This document shows positions 14,668-24,791 of a stretch of DNA of 25,136 nt, one piece after another. The notes beneath the pieces were generated by a model, which was not told the DNA's origin, ran no database searches, and saw only the letters and a list, made by a program, of their open reading frames with translations. This stretch comes from Alistipes sp. CAG:268 (GTDB taxonomy: Bacteria > Bacteroidota > Bacteroidia > Bacteroidales > Rikenellaceae). The DNA lies in contig FR892019.1 of NCBI GenBank assembly GCA_000434235.1, forward strand, positions 1-25,136, written 5' to 3'. Each line of letters starts with the position of its first letter. Positions within the stretch are counted from its first letter, which is position 1. The position numbers were made by a program, and so were the translations under genes.

Positions 14668-15396
14668 ATGAAAAACGCCAAGTACATCTGGATCGCCGTT
14701 GCGGCCGTTGTCTGCGCCTGCGTGCTGGGGCGCGCCTACACCTATAAATACCGCGCACAGGACACGATCCTCGTGACGGGACTGGGCGAAACGGAATTCA
14801 CGTCGGACCTGATCGTCTGGTCGGGCAACCTCACCTCCGAAGCACAGAACGTCGCCGCAGGATATGCCGAGATCGAGAAGAGCAAAGCCAAGGTGCAGCA
14901 GTATCTCCGCGAAAAGGGACTTCCGGACGAGGCGGTCGTATTCGCCTTCGTGAATGTCGAGAAGCAGTATGACCCGGTATTCAATGCCAACGGCAACTGG
15001 GCCGGACAGCGCTTTACGGGCTACCGCCTCAGCCAGCGCTTCACGGTCGAATCGTCGGAAGTGGAGAAGGTCGAGACGATCTCGCGCGAAATCTCGTCGC
15101 TCATCGCCCAGGGCGTGTCGATCGAGGCCTACGCCCCGGACTACTACTATACGAAGCTCGACGACGTGAAGATGGGGCTCATCGAGACCGCTTCGGCAGA
15201 CGCCCGCATGCGCGCCGAGAAGATCGCCCGAAATGCCGGCACGAAGATCGGCCGCGTGGCCTCGGCCCGCATGGGCGTGTTCCAGATCACCGGCGCCAAC
15301 TCGAACGAGGAGTTCTCGGCCGGCGGATCGTTCAACACGGCATCGCGCCAGAAAAAGGCCCGCATCACGATGCGCATCGAGTATCGGGTGAAATAG
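14668..15396 (+). CDS. SIMPL-domain (DUF541) envelope protein
   Basis: The 242-residue product has one N-terminal hydrophobic segment (about 7-22), so it is either exported or anchored in the inner membrane facing the periplasm. The rest is a SIMPL/DUF541 domain, recognisable by ILVTGLGETEF near the start, the EIEKSKAKVQQYL helix, and the C-terminal ADARMRAEKIARNAGTKIG, which is the most conserved part of the family. The molecular function of the family is poorly defined; roles in envelope stress have been proposed for some members. It begins 45 bases after ychF with no promoter box in between, so co-transcription is plausible. It ends about 95 bases before the next lipoprotein gene. Confidence 0.85.
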   Translation: MKNAKYIWIAVAAVVCACVLGRAYTYKYRAQDTILVTGLGETEFTSDLIVWSGNLTSEAQNVAAGYAEIEKSKAKVQQYLREKGLPDEAVVFAFVNVEKQYDPVFNANGNWAGQRFTGYRLSQRFTVESSEVEKVETISREISSLIAQGVSIEAYAPDYYYTKLDDVKMGLIETASADARMRAEKIARNAGTKIGRVASARMGVFQITGANSNEEFSAGGSFNTASRQKKARITMRIEYRVK

Positions 15397-15491
15397 AGCC
15401 GGACTATGAACATGAATCAACGCCGGAGCGGATACGCCGCAGCTGACTGACAGCAACCCGCTTCGGTCCAACCACACCAAAAGCCCGAATC

Positions 15492-16475
15492 ATGAAACCC
15501 CAAGCCCTGCTCGCCGGATTCGCACTGCTCCTGACAGCCTGCGGAGGTCCGGAAAACCGTTCGGTCTCCGAAGAGCTTCCGCTCGAAGAGGTCAATGCCC
15601 TGCTGAAGAAGAATCCCGACTACCAGGAGGCCGTCACGCTGGCCGAGCGCTTCCGCGCCACGGCCTCGACGGTCGAGAAGGCCCGGGCCAACGACCTGAC
15701 ATACGAGGCGCTGCAGACGTTCCTCGACAGCCTCTCCGACAGCGGGGTCCGCGACCGGCTCCGGGAGCAGGCCGATGCGGAATGGGAGGAGCGATACGGC
15801 GAAACGGCGCAGCGGATACCGGGGCTGATCGCCCACTGGCGGCACTTCCTCGACTCGCTGCGGCCGGAGAGCTACGTCTCCGTACGGCTGCTCTCGATCG
15901 ACCCGCGCGAAAGCACCTACGGCACGGCCCGCGTCGTGCTGGAGATCGCGCCGACAAAGGGCCCGATCGACCGGATCGAGGGCCGCTTCGGGCTCTTCCT
16001 GCGCGACAGGGCCCACGGCTTCGACGATTTCAGCGCCGCACGCCACAACAACTTCGAATTCAAGCGGGGGCTCCGCGCCCCGACCCGGATCACGACCTGG
16101 ATGCAATACAGCATCTGGGACATCCAGGACGGAGACATCGGCTACAACATGTTCCCCGACCGGCCCGGGCTGCCGATCCGCGAACTGGTCGAGAAATACT
16201 GGTTCGACTACTCGGTCTCGGAACTCGTCATCGACGGCAACCGCGTGAACTACTTCGAGCTCTACCAGCAGGTACCGGCCTCGATCCGTGACTACTGGCG
16301 CGAGGACGAGGAGGAGCGCCACAACCGCGAGGAAACGCTCTACGGCGACATCGCCCGCGAACTGCTCGATCCCGACTTCGTGGAGCGCTCGCGCTTCGAG
16401 CGCGAAAGGAGCGAAGCCCACTTCCGCGAACGCGACTCGCTGGCGGCCTGGCTGGTGTTTGACTACAATCTTTGA
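15492..16475 (+). CDS. Uncharacterised lipoprotein
   Basis: The 327-residue product has a lipobox LTAC with Cys at residue 17, followed by GGPENRS. That stretch lacks the strong acidic run of the surface-export signal, so it may face the periplasm. Residues about 30-125 are charged and helical (EEVNALLKKNPDYQEAVTLAERF, split by short linkers), and the C-terminal 60 residues are very rich in Arg/Glu (REDEEERHNREE, then RFERERSEAHFRERDSL). The central part (about 130-250) looks more beta-like, with VSVRLLSIDPRESTYGTARVVL. I recognise no family. It lies between the SIMPL gene and gltX, 33 bases ahead of gltX, and has no visible promoter of its own. The GC-rich codon use matches its neighbours. 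Confidence 0.8.
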   Translation: MKPQALLAGFALLLTACGGPENRSVSEELPLEEVNALLKKNPDYQEAVTLAERFRATASTVEKARANDLTYEALQTFLDSLSDSGVRDRLREQADAEWEERYGETAQRIPGLIAHWRHFLDSLRPESYVSVRLLSIDPRESTYGTARVVLEIAPTKGPIDRIEGRFGLFLRDRAHGFDDFSAARHNNFEFKRGLRAPTRITTWMQYSIWDIQDGDIGYNMFPDRPGLPIRELVEKYWFDYSVSELVIDGNRVNYFELYQQVPASIRDYWREDEEERHNREETLYGDIARELLDPDFVERSRFERERSEAHFRERDSLAAWLVFDYNL

Positions 16476-16508
16476 GACACATACAGAACAAAAAAATAGA
16501 GAACTGCG

Positions 16509-18044
16509 ATGGAAAGACCCGTTCGGGTGCGATTCGCACCCAGTCCCACCGGACCGCTGCACATCGGCGGCGTCCGCACGGCATTATATAACTACCTCTT
16601 CGCACGCAAACACGGCGGCACGATGATCCTCCGCATCGAGGACACCGACTCGCAGCGATTCGTCCCCGGAGCCGAAGAGTACATCATGCAGTCGCTCCGC
16701 TGGTGCGGCATCGAGATCGACGAGGGCGTCGGCGTCGGCGGCCCGCACGCCCCCTACCGCCAGAGCGAACGGCGCGAGATCTACCTCAAGTACGCCCTCC
16801 AGCTGGTCGAGGCCGGCTGGGCCTACTACGCCTTCGACACGGCCGAGGAGCTCGACGCCCTGCGCAAGGAGGCCGAAGCGCGCGGCGAGGCTTTTGCCTA
16901 CAACTACGCCGTGCGCGAAAAGCTCGCCACCTCGCTGGCCCTTCCGGCCGAGGAAGTCCGCGCACGCATCGACCGCGGCGACCAGTGGGTCATCCGCTTC
17001 AAGATGCCCGAGAACGAGATCGTCCGCATGGACGACCTGATCCGCGGCCATGTCGAGGTGAATACCTCGACGCTCGACGACAAGGTGCTCTACAAGTCGG
17101 CCGACGCCCTGCCCACCTACCACCTCGCGAACATCGTGGACGACCACCTGATGGAGGTCTCGCACGTCATCCGCGGCGAGGAGTGGCTGCCGTCGCTGCC
17201 GCTGCACTACCTGCTCTACAGGGCCTTCGGCTGGGAGGAGAGCCAGCCGGAGTTCGCCCACCTGCCCCTGCTGCTCAAGCCTACGGGCGGAGGCAAACTC
17301 TCGAAGCGCGACGGCGACAAGATGGGCTTCCCCGTCTTCCCGCTCTTCTGGAAATCTCCCGCAACGGGCGAGACCGCCCGCGGATACCGCGAGGACGGCT
17401 ACTTCCCCGAGGCCTTCATCAACATGCTGGCGCTGCTGGGCTGGAACCCCGGCACGGAGCAGGAGCTCTTCACGATGCAGGAGCTCATCGACAACTTCTC
17501 GCTCGAGCGCGTCTCGAAGTCGGGAGCCCGCTTCCAGCCCGACAAGGCCAAGTGGTTCAACGCCCAGTACATGCACCGCAAGACGGACGCCGAACTGGCC
17601 GAGGTCTACCAGCCGATCCTGCGCGAGCACGGCATCGAGGTCTCGGACGAGGTGGCCGGCAAGGCCGCAGGCATCATGAAGGAGCGGGCGCAGCTGACAA
17701 CCGACCTCTGGGACCTGACCTCCTATTTCTTCATCGCCCCGACCCAGTACGAGGAGAAACAGACCCGCAAATACTGGAAGGGTGACAACCCGGCGATTCT
17801 CCGCAAACTGCGCGGCGTGCTGGAGGGGATCGACGACTTCTCGAAGGAGAACACCGAGCGCATCGTGCACGCCTGGATCGAGGAGAAGGGTTACGGCATG
17901 GGACAGGTGATGAACACGCTGCGTCTGGCGCTCGTCGGCGCCGGCAAGGGCCCCGGCATGTATGACGTGACGGAGTTCATCGGACGCGAGGAGACGCTGC
18001 GCCGCATCGACTACCTGCTCGACAACCTGAAACCCGCTGAATGA
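16509..18044 (+). CDS. gltX: Glutamyl-tRNA synthetase
   Basis: The 511-residue class I aminoacyl-tRNA synthetase charges tRNA-Glu with glutamate in the cytoplasm. The HIGH-type motif lies in [11 protein letters not shown] (11-21), and the KMSKS-type motif is KLSKRDG (263-269). The glutamate-binding and acceptor-end regions include LRIEDTD (41-47), [20 protein letters not shown] and [14 protein letters not shown]. The C-terminal helical anticodon-binding domain covers roughly 370-511. The length fits the bacterial discriminating-type family. The stop codon overlaps the galM start (ATGA), so the two genes are translationally coupled. There is no promoter box in the 33-base gap from the lipoprotein gene. 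Confidence 0.97.
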   Translation: MERPVRVRFAPSPTGPLHIGGVRTALYNYLFARKHGGTMILRIEDTDSQRFVPGAEEYIMQSLRWCGIEIDEGVGVGGPHAPYRQSERREIYLKYALQLVEAGWAYYAFDTAEELDALRKEAEARGEAFAYNYAVREKLATSLALPAEEVRARIDRGDQWVIRFKMPENEIVRMDDLIRGHVEVNTSTLDDKVLYKSADALPTYHLANIVDDHLMEVSHVIRGEEWLPSLPLHYLLYRAFGWEESQPEFAHLPLLLKPTGGGKLSKRDGDKMGFPVFPLFWKSPATGETARGYREDGYFPEAFINMLALLGWNPGTEQELFTMQELIDNFSLERVSKSGARFQPDKAKWFNAQYMHRKTDAELAEVYQPILREHGIEVSDEVAGKAAGIMKERAQLTTDLWDLTSYFFIAPTQYEEKQTRKYWKGDNPAILRKLRGVLEGIDDFSKENTERIVHAWIEEKGYGMGQVMNTLRLALVGAGKGPGMYDVTEFIGREETLRRIDYLLDNLKPAE

Positions 18045-19102
18045 ATATGGTACAGATCGAACAACATGTCTGGGGCATGACCCCGGAGGGCGAAGCGATC
18101 GTCCTCTACACGCTGCGCAACGACCGGGGCGCAGAGGTGCGGCTCTCGAATTACGGGGCTGCGATCGTCTCGGTGACGATGCCCGACCGCGAAGGCCGCA
18201 TGGCCGACGTCGTGCTCGGATACAGGCATCCCGAAGGCTACTTCCACGACGGAGCCGCCTCGGGAAAGAGCGTGGGCCGCTGCGCCAACCGCATCGCCTT
18301 CGGGCGGATGACCGTCGAGGGAGAGGAGTATGCCCTCGAGGTGAACAACGGCGTGAACCACCTCCACGGCGGCACGAACAACTTCGCCAACCGCGTATGG
18401 GAGAGCCGCGTCGAGACGAACCGCGTGGTGATGACCCTCGTCTCCGAGGACGGCGACCAGGGTTATCCGGGCGAACTGTGCGTCGAGGCGGTCTTCGACT
18501 TCGACGACGAGAACGCCCTCGAAATCACCTATCGCGCCCGCACGGACAAGACGACGGTAGTGAACCTCACCAACCACGTCTACTTCAACCTCGCAGGCGA
18601 CGGCAGCGGCTCGGTGCTCGACCACGAACTGCGTCTCAACAGCTCGAAGGCGCTCGAGATGAACGAGCGGCAGATCCCCACGGGGCGTCTGCTCGATGTG
18701 GCCGGCACGCCGCAGGATTTCCGTTCGTTCCGCCCGTTCCGCCCCGGAATCGATTCGGAATTCAACCACATCCGCGACTTCAAGGGCTATGACCACCCCT
18801 TCGTGATCGACGGCTGGAAGCCCAACATCCTGGGCGAGGTCGGAGAACTGCGCGACCCGAAGTCGGGCCGCTGCGTCCGGGTGCTCTCGTCGCAGCCGAG
18901 TGTGATGATCTATACGGGCAACTGGCTGGCCGGAGGATGCCCCGAGACGAAGACCGGGGGCCGCTATGCCGACTACGACGGCGTAGCCATGGAGTGCCAG
19001 AACTACCCCGACGCGGTGAACCATCCCGAATTCCCCTCGCCGTTGCTCCGTCCGGGTGAGACCTACTGCCAGAAGATCGTCTTCCGCTTCGGCGTCTGCT
19101 AA
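18041..19102 (+). CDS. galM: Aldose 1-epimerase (galactose mutarotase)
   Basis: The 353-residue product interconverts alpha and beta anomers of galactose and glucose, feeding the Leloir pathway. Family motifs are present: NRI (83-85), NHLHGG (His107, His109), TNHVYFNL with the general acid His179, and [10 protein letters not shown] with the general base Glu318. No signal peptide is present, so it acts in the cytoplasm. The start overlaps the gltX stop by 4 bases (ATGA). A second ATG two codons on (18047) is a possible start. It ends before a 21-bp terminator. If the GH97 enzyme releases galactose, this gene could act downstream of it, but it is not in the same transcription unit. Confidence 0.95.
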   Translation: MNMVQIEQHVWGMTPEGEAIVLYTLRNDRGAEVRLSNYGAAIVSVTMPDREGRMADVVLGYRHPEGYFHDGAASGKSVGRCANRIAFGRMTVEGEEYALEVNNGVNHLHGGTNNFANRVWESRVETNRVVMTLVSEDGDQGYPGELCVEAVFDFDDENALEITYRARTDKTTVVNLTNHVYFNLAGDGSGSVLDHELRLNSSKALEMNERQIPTGRLLDVAGTPQDFRSFRPFRPGIDSEFNHIRDFKGYDHPFVIDGWKPNILGEVGELRDPKSGRCVRVLSSQPSVMIYTGNWLAGGCPETKTGGRYADYDGVAMECQNYPDAVNHPEFPSPLLRPGETYCQKIVFRFGVC

Positions 19103-19157
19103 AGGGGAGAGTCCGAGGGGCCGCCTGCCCCGTAAAGGAAGCCGATGGAATGCGGCA

Positions 19158-19202
19158 AAAAGAGAAAGGAGCGATCGCTAAGCGATCGCTCCTTTCTCTT
19201 TT
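19158..19202. terminator. Bidirectional terminator between galM and the lipid kinase
   Basis: A perfect 21-bp stem pairs 19158-19178 with 19182-19202 around a TAA loop. The outer pairs are an A-run on the left and a T-run on the right, so both strands get a stem ending in T. It lies between two converging genes. The stem includes the palindrome GCGATCGC. Confidence 0.9.
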
Positions 19203-19218
19203 GAATCCGGCATTGGAA

Positions 19219-20322
19219 TCAGACTGCCGGGGTCTCTCCCTGCGGCATGGCCGAAGCGGCGGCCAGCGACGGATTGCGCTCCGCGCGGCGGCGCCGACGA
19301 TCCCGTGCACCCGGAACCTCGCCGGCCGCGCGGTCTGCCGGAATCCCGACATGCTGTTCGTAGAACTCGCGCGTCACAACGATGCGGATCGCCTGGCGCA
19401 GGATCGAGAACTCGAGCGGCGTATGGCCCAGCGGTTCGCCATCGACCTCGACACCCACCTCGGGCGACGATTCGATGCGAATGCAGCTGCCGCGCTCCTG
19501 CAGGATGTGACGGATGCGGTAGATGCCGCCGTTGAACAGGTAGTGGAACCGGAAAAGCAGGTGCCAGAAGTGCACCGGACGAATCAGCGACAGGTCGAGC
19601 ATGCCGTCGTCGGCAACCGCCTCGGGCAACTGCTGGATGCCGCCGCCGTTGAACTTGCAGATGCCCACGGCGGCCGACAGCAGCAGGTTGTTGTAGACCA
19701 GCCGTCCGTCCACCCACACCTTCACACCCGTCGGCTTGTAGCGGAAGAAGTTCCGGATCAGGCACCACGTATAGCGCCAGCGGCTCTTGTGCCCCTTCTT
19801 CTTGAGGTGCGAAAGCCGCTGGACCACGTGCGCGTCGAAACCGGCGCCGGCCACGTTGGCCATGTAGCGGCTCTGGCGGTAGTGCGACTCCTCGTAGGAG
19901 ACTACCCCGACGTCCTGCAGGAAGGTGAACCCCTCGGCGATGGCCCGCACGGCATGCTGGTAGCGGTCCGACATGCCGAACGTCCGGACCCAGTCGTTGC
20001 CCGTACCGACAGCAATGACGGCCAGCAGCACCTCCTCGGGACGAACCTCCTGCTGGATGAACAGGCCGTTCACCACCTCGTGCAGCGTACCGTCGCCTCC
20101 GACGACGATGATGTGGCGGTAGCCCTCGCGCACGGCCGTCACGGTAAGCTCCGTAGCGTGGAACTTATGCTCCGTGAAGACCGGCTCGCAGAGGATATGG
20201 GCATCGCGCAGATGCTTGGATATCTGCGGAAAGTGATCGAGCCCGCGGCCGCCTCCGGCCGTAGGATTGACGATCACGAACCACTTCGTCCGCTGCTCCT
20301 CCGCGCTACTTTTCAGGGACAT
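19219..20322 (-). CDS. Diacylglycerol kinase-family lipid kinase (DgkB/YegS-like)
   Basis: The 367-residue product carries the DAGK catalytic motifs: VNPTAGGGRG (18-27), the nucleotide-binding GGDGTLHEVVNG (75-86) and GTGNDW (106-111). The NAD-kinase/DAGK-type second domain follows, with ADDGMLDLSLI and VDGEPLG. It should phosphorylate diacylglycerol or a related lipid at the inner membrane, though family members also use sphingoid or other lipids. After the normal end of the fold (about residue 325) there is a tail of about 45 residues with RDRRRRR at 340-346, then an Ala/Pro-rich end. That makes it longer than the usual 290-320. The start overlaps the end of pepD by 17 bases, so it is the last gene of the minus-strand operon. 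Confidence 0.9.
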   Translation of the reverse strand: MSLKSSAEEQRTKWFVIVNPTAGGGRGLDHFPQISKHLRDAHILCEPVFTEHKFHATELTVTAVREGYRHIIVVGGDGTLHEVVNGLFIQQEVRPEEVLLAVIAVGTGNDWVRTFGMSDRYQHAVRAIAEGFTFLQDVGVVSYEESHYRQSRYMANVAGAGFDAHVVQRLSHLKKKGHKSRWRYTWCLIRNFFRYKPTGVKVWVDGRLVYNNLLLSAAVGICKFNGGGIQQLPEAVADDGMLDLSLIRPVHFWHLLFRFHYLFNGGIYRIRHILQERGSCIRIESSPEVGVEVDGEPLGHTPLEFSILRQAIRIVVTREFYEQHVGIPADRAAGEVPGARDRRRRRAERNPSLAAASAMPQGETPAV

Positions 20323-21763
20323 TGCGCAGCGTGTGAACCAGGAAATCGTAGAACTTGGCCACCGAGGCGATCTCGACCTTTTCGTCGGGCGAATGCGGGT
20401 AGCTGATCGTCGGGCCGAACGAAATCATGTCCAGACCGGGATATTTCCCGCCGATGATGCCGCACTCGAGGCCAGCGTGGATCGCCGTCACGGCCGGCTT
20501 GCGGCCGTAGAGGGCCTCGTAGGAAGCGGTCATGGCCTTCAGGATCGGCGACTGCATGTCGGGGTTCCATCCGTCGTAGGCACCCGTCAGTTCGGTCGTG
20601 GCGCCGGCCAGTGCGAAGACCGCCGTGATGGCCTCGCCCAATGCGAACTTCTCCGAGCGCACCGAGCTGCGCAGCAGGCTCTGCATCCTGACCGCCGAGC
20701 CGTCGGAGACCACACGGGCCAGGTTCGACGAGGTCTGCACCAGCCCGGGCATGGCCATCGACATGCGCTGCACGCCGTCGGGACAGCCCACCACGGCACG
20801 GATCAGGCGCATCGCCGCCTCGCGGGGCAGCATCCGCTCCGGACGCGCACACGGCTCGACGCGGATCGACACTCCGTCCTCGATGCCGGCAAACTCCTCC
20901 TGTATGGTCTTCTCATAGGCGGCAACCGCCTCGGCAAAGGCCGCATAGCCGGCCTCGGGAACCAGCACGACCGCCTCGGCCTCGCGCGGGATGGCGTTGC
21001 GCAGTCCGCCGCCATCGACCGAGCAGAGCAGCAGCTCGCACGGCGCGGCATTCAGGAAGCGGAACAGCACCTTGTTGGCGTTGGCACGCTGGCAGACAAT
21101 CTGGATGCCCGAGTGTCCGCCCTTGAGCCCCTTGACCGTCAGCCGGGCAGCAGCATATCCCGCCGCAGGGGTCGGCTCCTCGCCGTAAGGCAACGTCATG
21201 TTGGCGTCCAGACCGCCGGCACAGCCGACATAGAGCTCGCCCTCCGTCTCGGAGTCGAGGTTGAGCAGGATCTCACCCCGCAGCACGCCGGGCTGCAGAC
21301 CGAAGGCACCGTCCATGCCGGTCTCCTCGGTAGCGGTGAAGAGCGCCTCCAGCGGACCGTGCTCGAGCGTATCGTCCTCGAGCACGGCGAGGATCGCCGC
21401 CACGCCGATGCCGTTGTCGGCCCCGAGCGTCGTACCGTCGGCCGTCACCCACTCGCCGTCGATGTAGGCATCGATCGGGTCGGTCAGAAAGTCGAACGTC
21501 TTGTCGTTGTTCTTCTGCGGTACCATATCGAGATGCGCCTGCAGGATGACCCCCTTGCGGTTCTCCATCCCCTTCGACGCCGGTTTGCGAACCAGGACGT
21601 TGTGCGCCTCGTCCTCCGAGGCCTCAAGGCCGAGCGAACGGGCGAAATCGAGCACGTAGCGACGGATTGCCTCCTCGTGGTGCGAGGGGCGCGGGATGCG
21701 GACGATCTCCGCGAAATGCTTCCATACGAGCGCCGGCTTGAGCGCCGTCAAGTTTCTGTCCAT
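20306..21763 (-). CDS. pepD: Aminoacyl-histidine dipeptidase (PepD, M20 metallopeptidase)
   Basis: The 485-residue product matches the usual length of PepD, a cytosolic dizinc peptidase that cleaves Xaa-His and other dipeptides. The M20 metal and catalytic residues are visible: QAHLDM (His77, Asp79), LGADNGIG (Asp116), TATEETGM (Glu146, Glu147), LNLDSE (Asp170) and a C-terminal His in SYPHSPDE. The lid domain lies between about 190 and 390, with VKGLKGGHSG. The start at 21763 (MDRNLTALKP) is preferred over a longer reading to 21820 that overlaps phoH and is rich in polar residues. The gap from the phoH stop is 4 bases. Confidence 0.95.
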   Translation of the reverse strand: MDRNLTALKPALVWKHFAEIVRIPRPSHHEEAIRRYVLDFARSLGLEASEDEAHNVLVRKPASKGMENRKGVILQAHLDMVPQKNNDKTFDFLTDPIDAYIDGEWVTADGTTLGADNGIGVAAILAVLEDDTLEHGPLEALFTATEETGMDGAFGLQPGVLRGEILLNLDSETEGELYVGCAGGLDANMTLPYGEEPTPAAGYAAARLTVKGLKGGHSGIQIVCQRANANKVLFRFLNAAPCELLLCSVDGGGLRNAIPREAEAVVLVPEAGYAAFAEAVAAYEKTIQEEFAGIEDGVSIRVEPCARPERMLPREAAMRLIRAVVGCPDGVQRMSMAMPGLVQTSSNLARVVSDGSAVRMQSLLRSSVRSEKFALGEAITAVFALAGATTELTGAYDGWNPDMQSPILKAMTASYEALYGRKPAVTAIHAGLECGIIGGKYPGLDMISFGPTISYPHSPDEKVEIASVAKFYDFLVHTLRNVPEK

Positions 21764-21767
21764 AGAG

Positions 21768-22760
<993 letters not shown>

Positions 22761-22763
22761 AGG

Positions 22764-23360
22764 CTAAAACAGATATCCGACACTGAGCGCCACGTTGTAC
22801 GAACGGAGCTTGTCGAGCTGGCGGCCGTCGGGCAGCACGACCTCATGCTTGGCCCGGAACTGGCCGTTGTAGCGCACGTCGATGAGCAGGTGACGCAGGA
22901 GTACCACGCCGGCACCCACCGTATAGGACATCGTCGGGCGCACGCGGCCGAAGTCGAGCAGGTCACCGCCGTCCTTGCGCTTGCAGTCGTTCATGACCGT
23001 GAAGACGGGGCCGGCATAGATCCGGACCGGATTGAGCAGCCGAAGCGACACGAGCACCGGCACGTCGATCGAATTCGACTTGAGGTTCAGCTCCCCGCTC
23101 CCCTCGGGACGGATGCGGAGGCCCTGGCGCACGTAGAGGATCTGCGGCTCAATGGCAAAGGCGCCGAGGTTCACCGCCGTGACGATACCCGCCTGCCAGC
23201 CGCATTTGTTGCGGATCTCCGTCGCCTTCATGTTGGTCGTATAGTCGGGGACGTTGATGCCTCCGATAACGCCCCACTCCACCCGGGTGCGGGGACGCTG
23301 GGCCATGGCTCCCCACGCCGTGGCGGCCAACAGCAGTGTCAAAAGAATCGTTCGTTTCAT
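22764..23360 (-). CDS. PorT-like outer-membrane beta-barrel protein
   Basis: The 198-residue product has a signal peptide (about 1-20, ending GAMAQ). The body is a series of amphipathic beta strands: WGVIGGINVPDY at the start, then AIEPQILYVRQGLRI, DVPVLVSLRLL and VGAGVVLLRHLLIDVRY. It ends with a C-terminal Phe (ALSVGYLF), as usual for outer-membrane barrels. This fits the small PorT/outer-membrane beta-barrel family of Bacteroidetes. PorT itself takes part in type IX secretion, but many relatives have no known role. Its ATG overlaps the stop of the upstream MFS gene (ATGA), and phoH starts 3 bases after its end. Confidence 0.88.
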   Translation of the reverse strand: MKRTILLTLLLAATAWGAMAQRPRTRVEWGVIGGINVPDYTTNMKATEIRNKCGWQAGIVTAVNLGAFAIEPQILYVRQGLRIRPEGSGELNLKSNSIDVPVLVSLRLLNPVRIYAGPVFTVMNDCKRKDGGDLLDFGRVRPTMSYTVGAGVVLLRHLLIDVRYNGQFRAKHEVVLPDGRQLDKLRSYNVALSVGYLF

Positions 23361-24523
23361 CTCTTTCTTGCGTTCAAACGTGTTACATACCACGAAGCCC
23401 ACAGCATGTAGCAGATGCAGGCTCCGACAAAAAACATACCCCGGTGCGGGTCTCCGGTCATGCGGATGATCGCACCGCAGACCGGTCCGGAGACCGCCCC
23501 GGCCGAGATGGCCAGGATCATCAGCCCGGCCACTTCGTTGGCCCGCTCCGGCACGGCGCGCGTCGCCACGGCATAGAAGGTGGCGAAGACACAGGCCATG
23601 GCGAAGCCCAGGATGCCGACCGCGGCATAGATCGCCGCATCGTTGCGCAGGAAGAAGAGCGCCACGCACAGCACAAGTGCGAGGGCCATGTTCCAGCCGA
23701 GGTATTTCGTATCCGTGACCCGGACCAGCGCCCATGCCCCGACGAGCGTGCCGACGATCCGGCAGGCGTAGAAGCCCGTGGTGGTAAGGATCGACGAGGG
23801 GTCGTCGATGAGCCGTACCGAGAGGTAGCCGATGCCCACATCGCCGGCGATGAAGCAGGCGACGCCCAGCGTCGAGATCAGCACGGCGGGATGACGGAGC
23901 AGCTGCAGGCACTCCTTCAGCCCGGTGCCGGCACCCTGCCGGCGGGGCGGATCGGTGACCGCCGTACACTGGAGCCAGATGCCGCCGAGGACGGTCAGCC
24001 CCGCATAGAGCGGCAACAGCAGCCTCCACGAACCGGTCCAGGCCGTCAGCGCCGTCACGACGGGGGCCAACAGCAGCAGCGAGGTATTGCGGAAGATCTG
24101 CCCGACGGTCAGATAACTCGTCATGCGCGACTCGGGAACGCTGGTGGCCAGCAACGGATTGACGGCCACCTGGATGGCCGTATTGCCGATGCCCAGCAGG
24201 CCGAAACCGACAAAGTACCACACCGGAGCGCATCCTGTCCCGGCCGCATAGGGGACCGTCAGTCCGACGACGGTGAAGGCATAGCCCGCCAGCGCCGTAG
24301 CCTTGCGTCCGATGCGGTTCATCACCGCGGCGATCGGCAGCGACAGCACCAGGAACCACAGGAAGACCATCGTAGGCAGGAAGCTGACCAGCTGCTGCCG
24401 GTCGGGCGGCAGTTCAGCGGCGATACGTCCCGTAATGGGGGCTACCATGTCACAAAACCCCATGATGAAAAATCCCGCCAGAACGGGACCGAGCAGCCGT
24501 TTGTCCACCTTGTCCGTACCCAT
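23357..24523 (-). CDS. MFS sugar permease, FucP-like
   Basis: The 388-residue inner-membrane protein has about 12 hydrophobic segments, the first at about 11-35 (GFFIMGFCDMVAPITG). This opening, with a conserved GF.D..AP pattern, resembles the FucP/GlcP-like sugar:proton symporter group of the major facilitator superfamily. The conserved cytoplasmic loop MNRIGRKATALAG lies between segments 2 and 3. The substrate is probably a monosaccharide, but the family includes permeases for fucose, glucose, galactose and N-acetylglucosamine, and the sequence alone does not choose. It is the first gene of the minus-strand operon, with a promoter box at 24555-24562, and is translationally coupled to the outer-membrane barrel gene. 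Confidence 0.88.
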   Translation of the reverse strand: MGTDKVDKRLLGPVLAGFFIMGFCDMVAPITGRIAAELPPDRQQLVSFLPTMVFLWFLVLSLPIAAVMNRIGRKATALAGYAFTVVGLTVPYAAGTGCAPVWYFVGFGLLGIGNTAIQVAVNPLLATSVPESRMTSYLTVGQIFRNTSLLLLAPVVTALTAWTGSWRLLLPLYAGLTVLGGIWLQCTAVTDPPRRQGAGTGLKECLQLLRHPAVLISTLGVACFIAGDVGIGYLSVRLIDDPSSILTTTGFYACRIVGTLVGAWALVRVTDTKYLGWNMALALVLCVALFFLRNDAAIYAAVGILGFAMACVFATFYAVATRAVPERANEVAGLMILAISAGAVSGPVCGAIIRMTGDPHRGMFFVGACICYMLWASWYVTRLNARKR

Positions 24524-24554
24524 AGGCTCGAGTCGTCTCTTCTCTTTAATTTTT

Positions 24555-24583
24555 CAAAGTTACGTTTTTTTGGCGAAAAGCAA
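24555..24583 (-). promoter_or_regulatory. Bacteroidetes-type promoter for the MFS-phoH-pepD operon
   Basis: The minus strand shows TAACTTTG (24562-24555), a TAnnTTTG match. A TTG lies at 24583-24581, 18 bases upstream, fitting the -33 element. The leader to the ATG at 24523 would be about 25 bases. Confidence 0.65.
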
Positions 24584-24737
24584 GCGTTCGGCGCCGATTT
24601 TTTCGCTGTTTCCACCGCAACATGCGGGATGCGGCAGACGCTCCGAAACCGGAACGGGAACCGGACAGCGGCGGTACGGGCACAGGCCGGGAAGGCCGGC
24701 GAAGGAGTGTTCTCCGGAAGATTTTCGGCAGCGGCTC

Positions 24738-24767
24738 TTGTCCGTATCCCGATTTTTCTTATCTTTG
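24738..24767 (+). promoter_or_regulatory. Bacteroidetes-type promoter for the CPA2 antiporter gene
   Basis: TTG (24738-24740), a 19-base spacer and TATCTTTG (24760-24767) match the Bacteroidetes -33/-7 promoter layout. This is the best promoter match in the window. The leader would be about 20 bases to the ATG at 24792. Confidence 0.7.
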
Positions 24768-24791
24768 TATATTCGACAAAAACGCCACACG

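Noticed and set aside
19171..19189. GCGATCGC octamer as a cyanobacterial HIP1-like repeat
   Set aside because: The two copies are simply the two arms of the terminator stem, and no others were noticed in the window.
19267..20406. 418-codon plus-strand reading opposite the lipid kinase, partly through the terminator
   Set aside because: It runs through a terminator stem and lies antisense to a gene with complete DAGK motifs.
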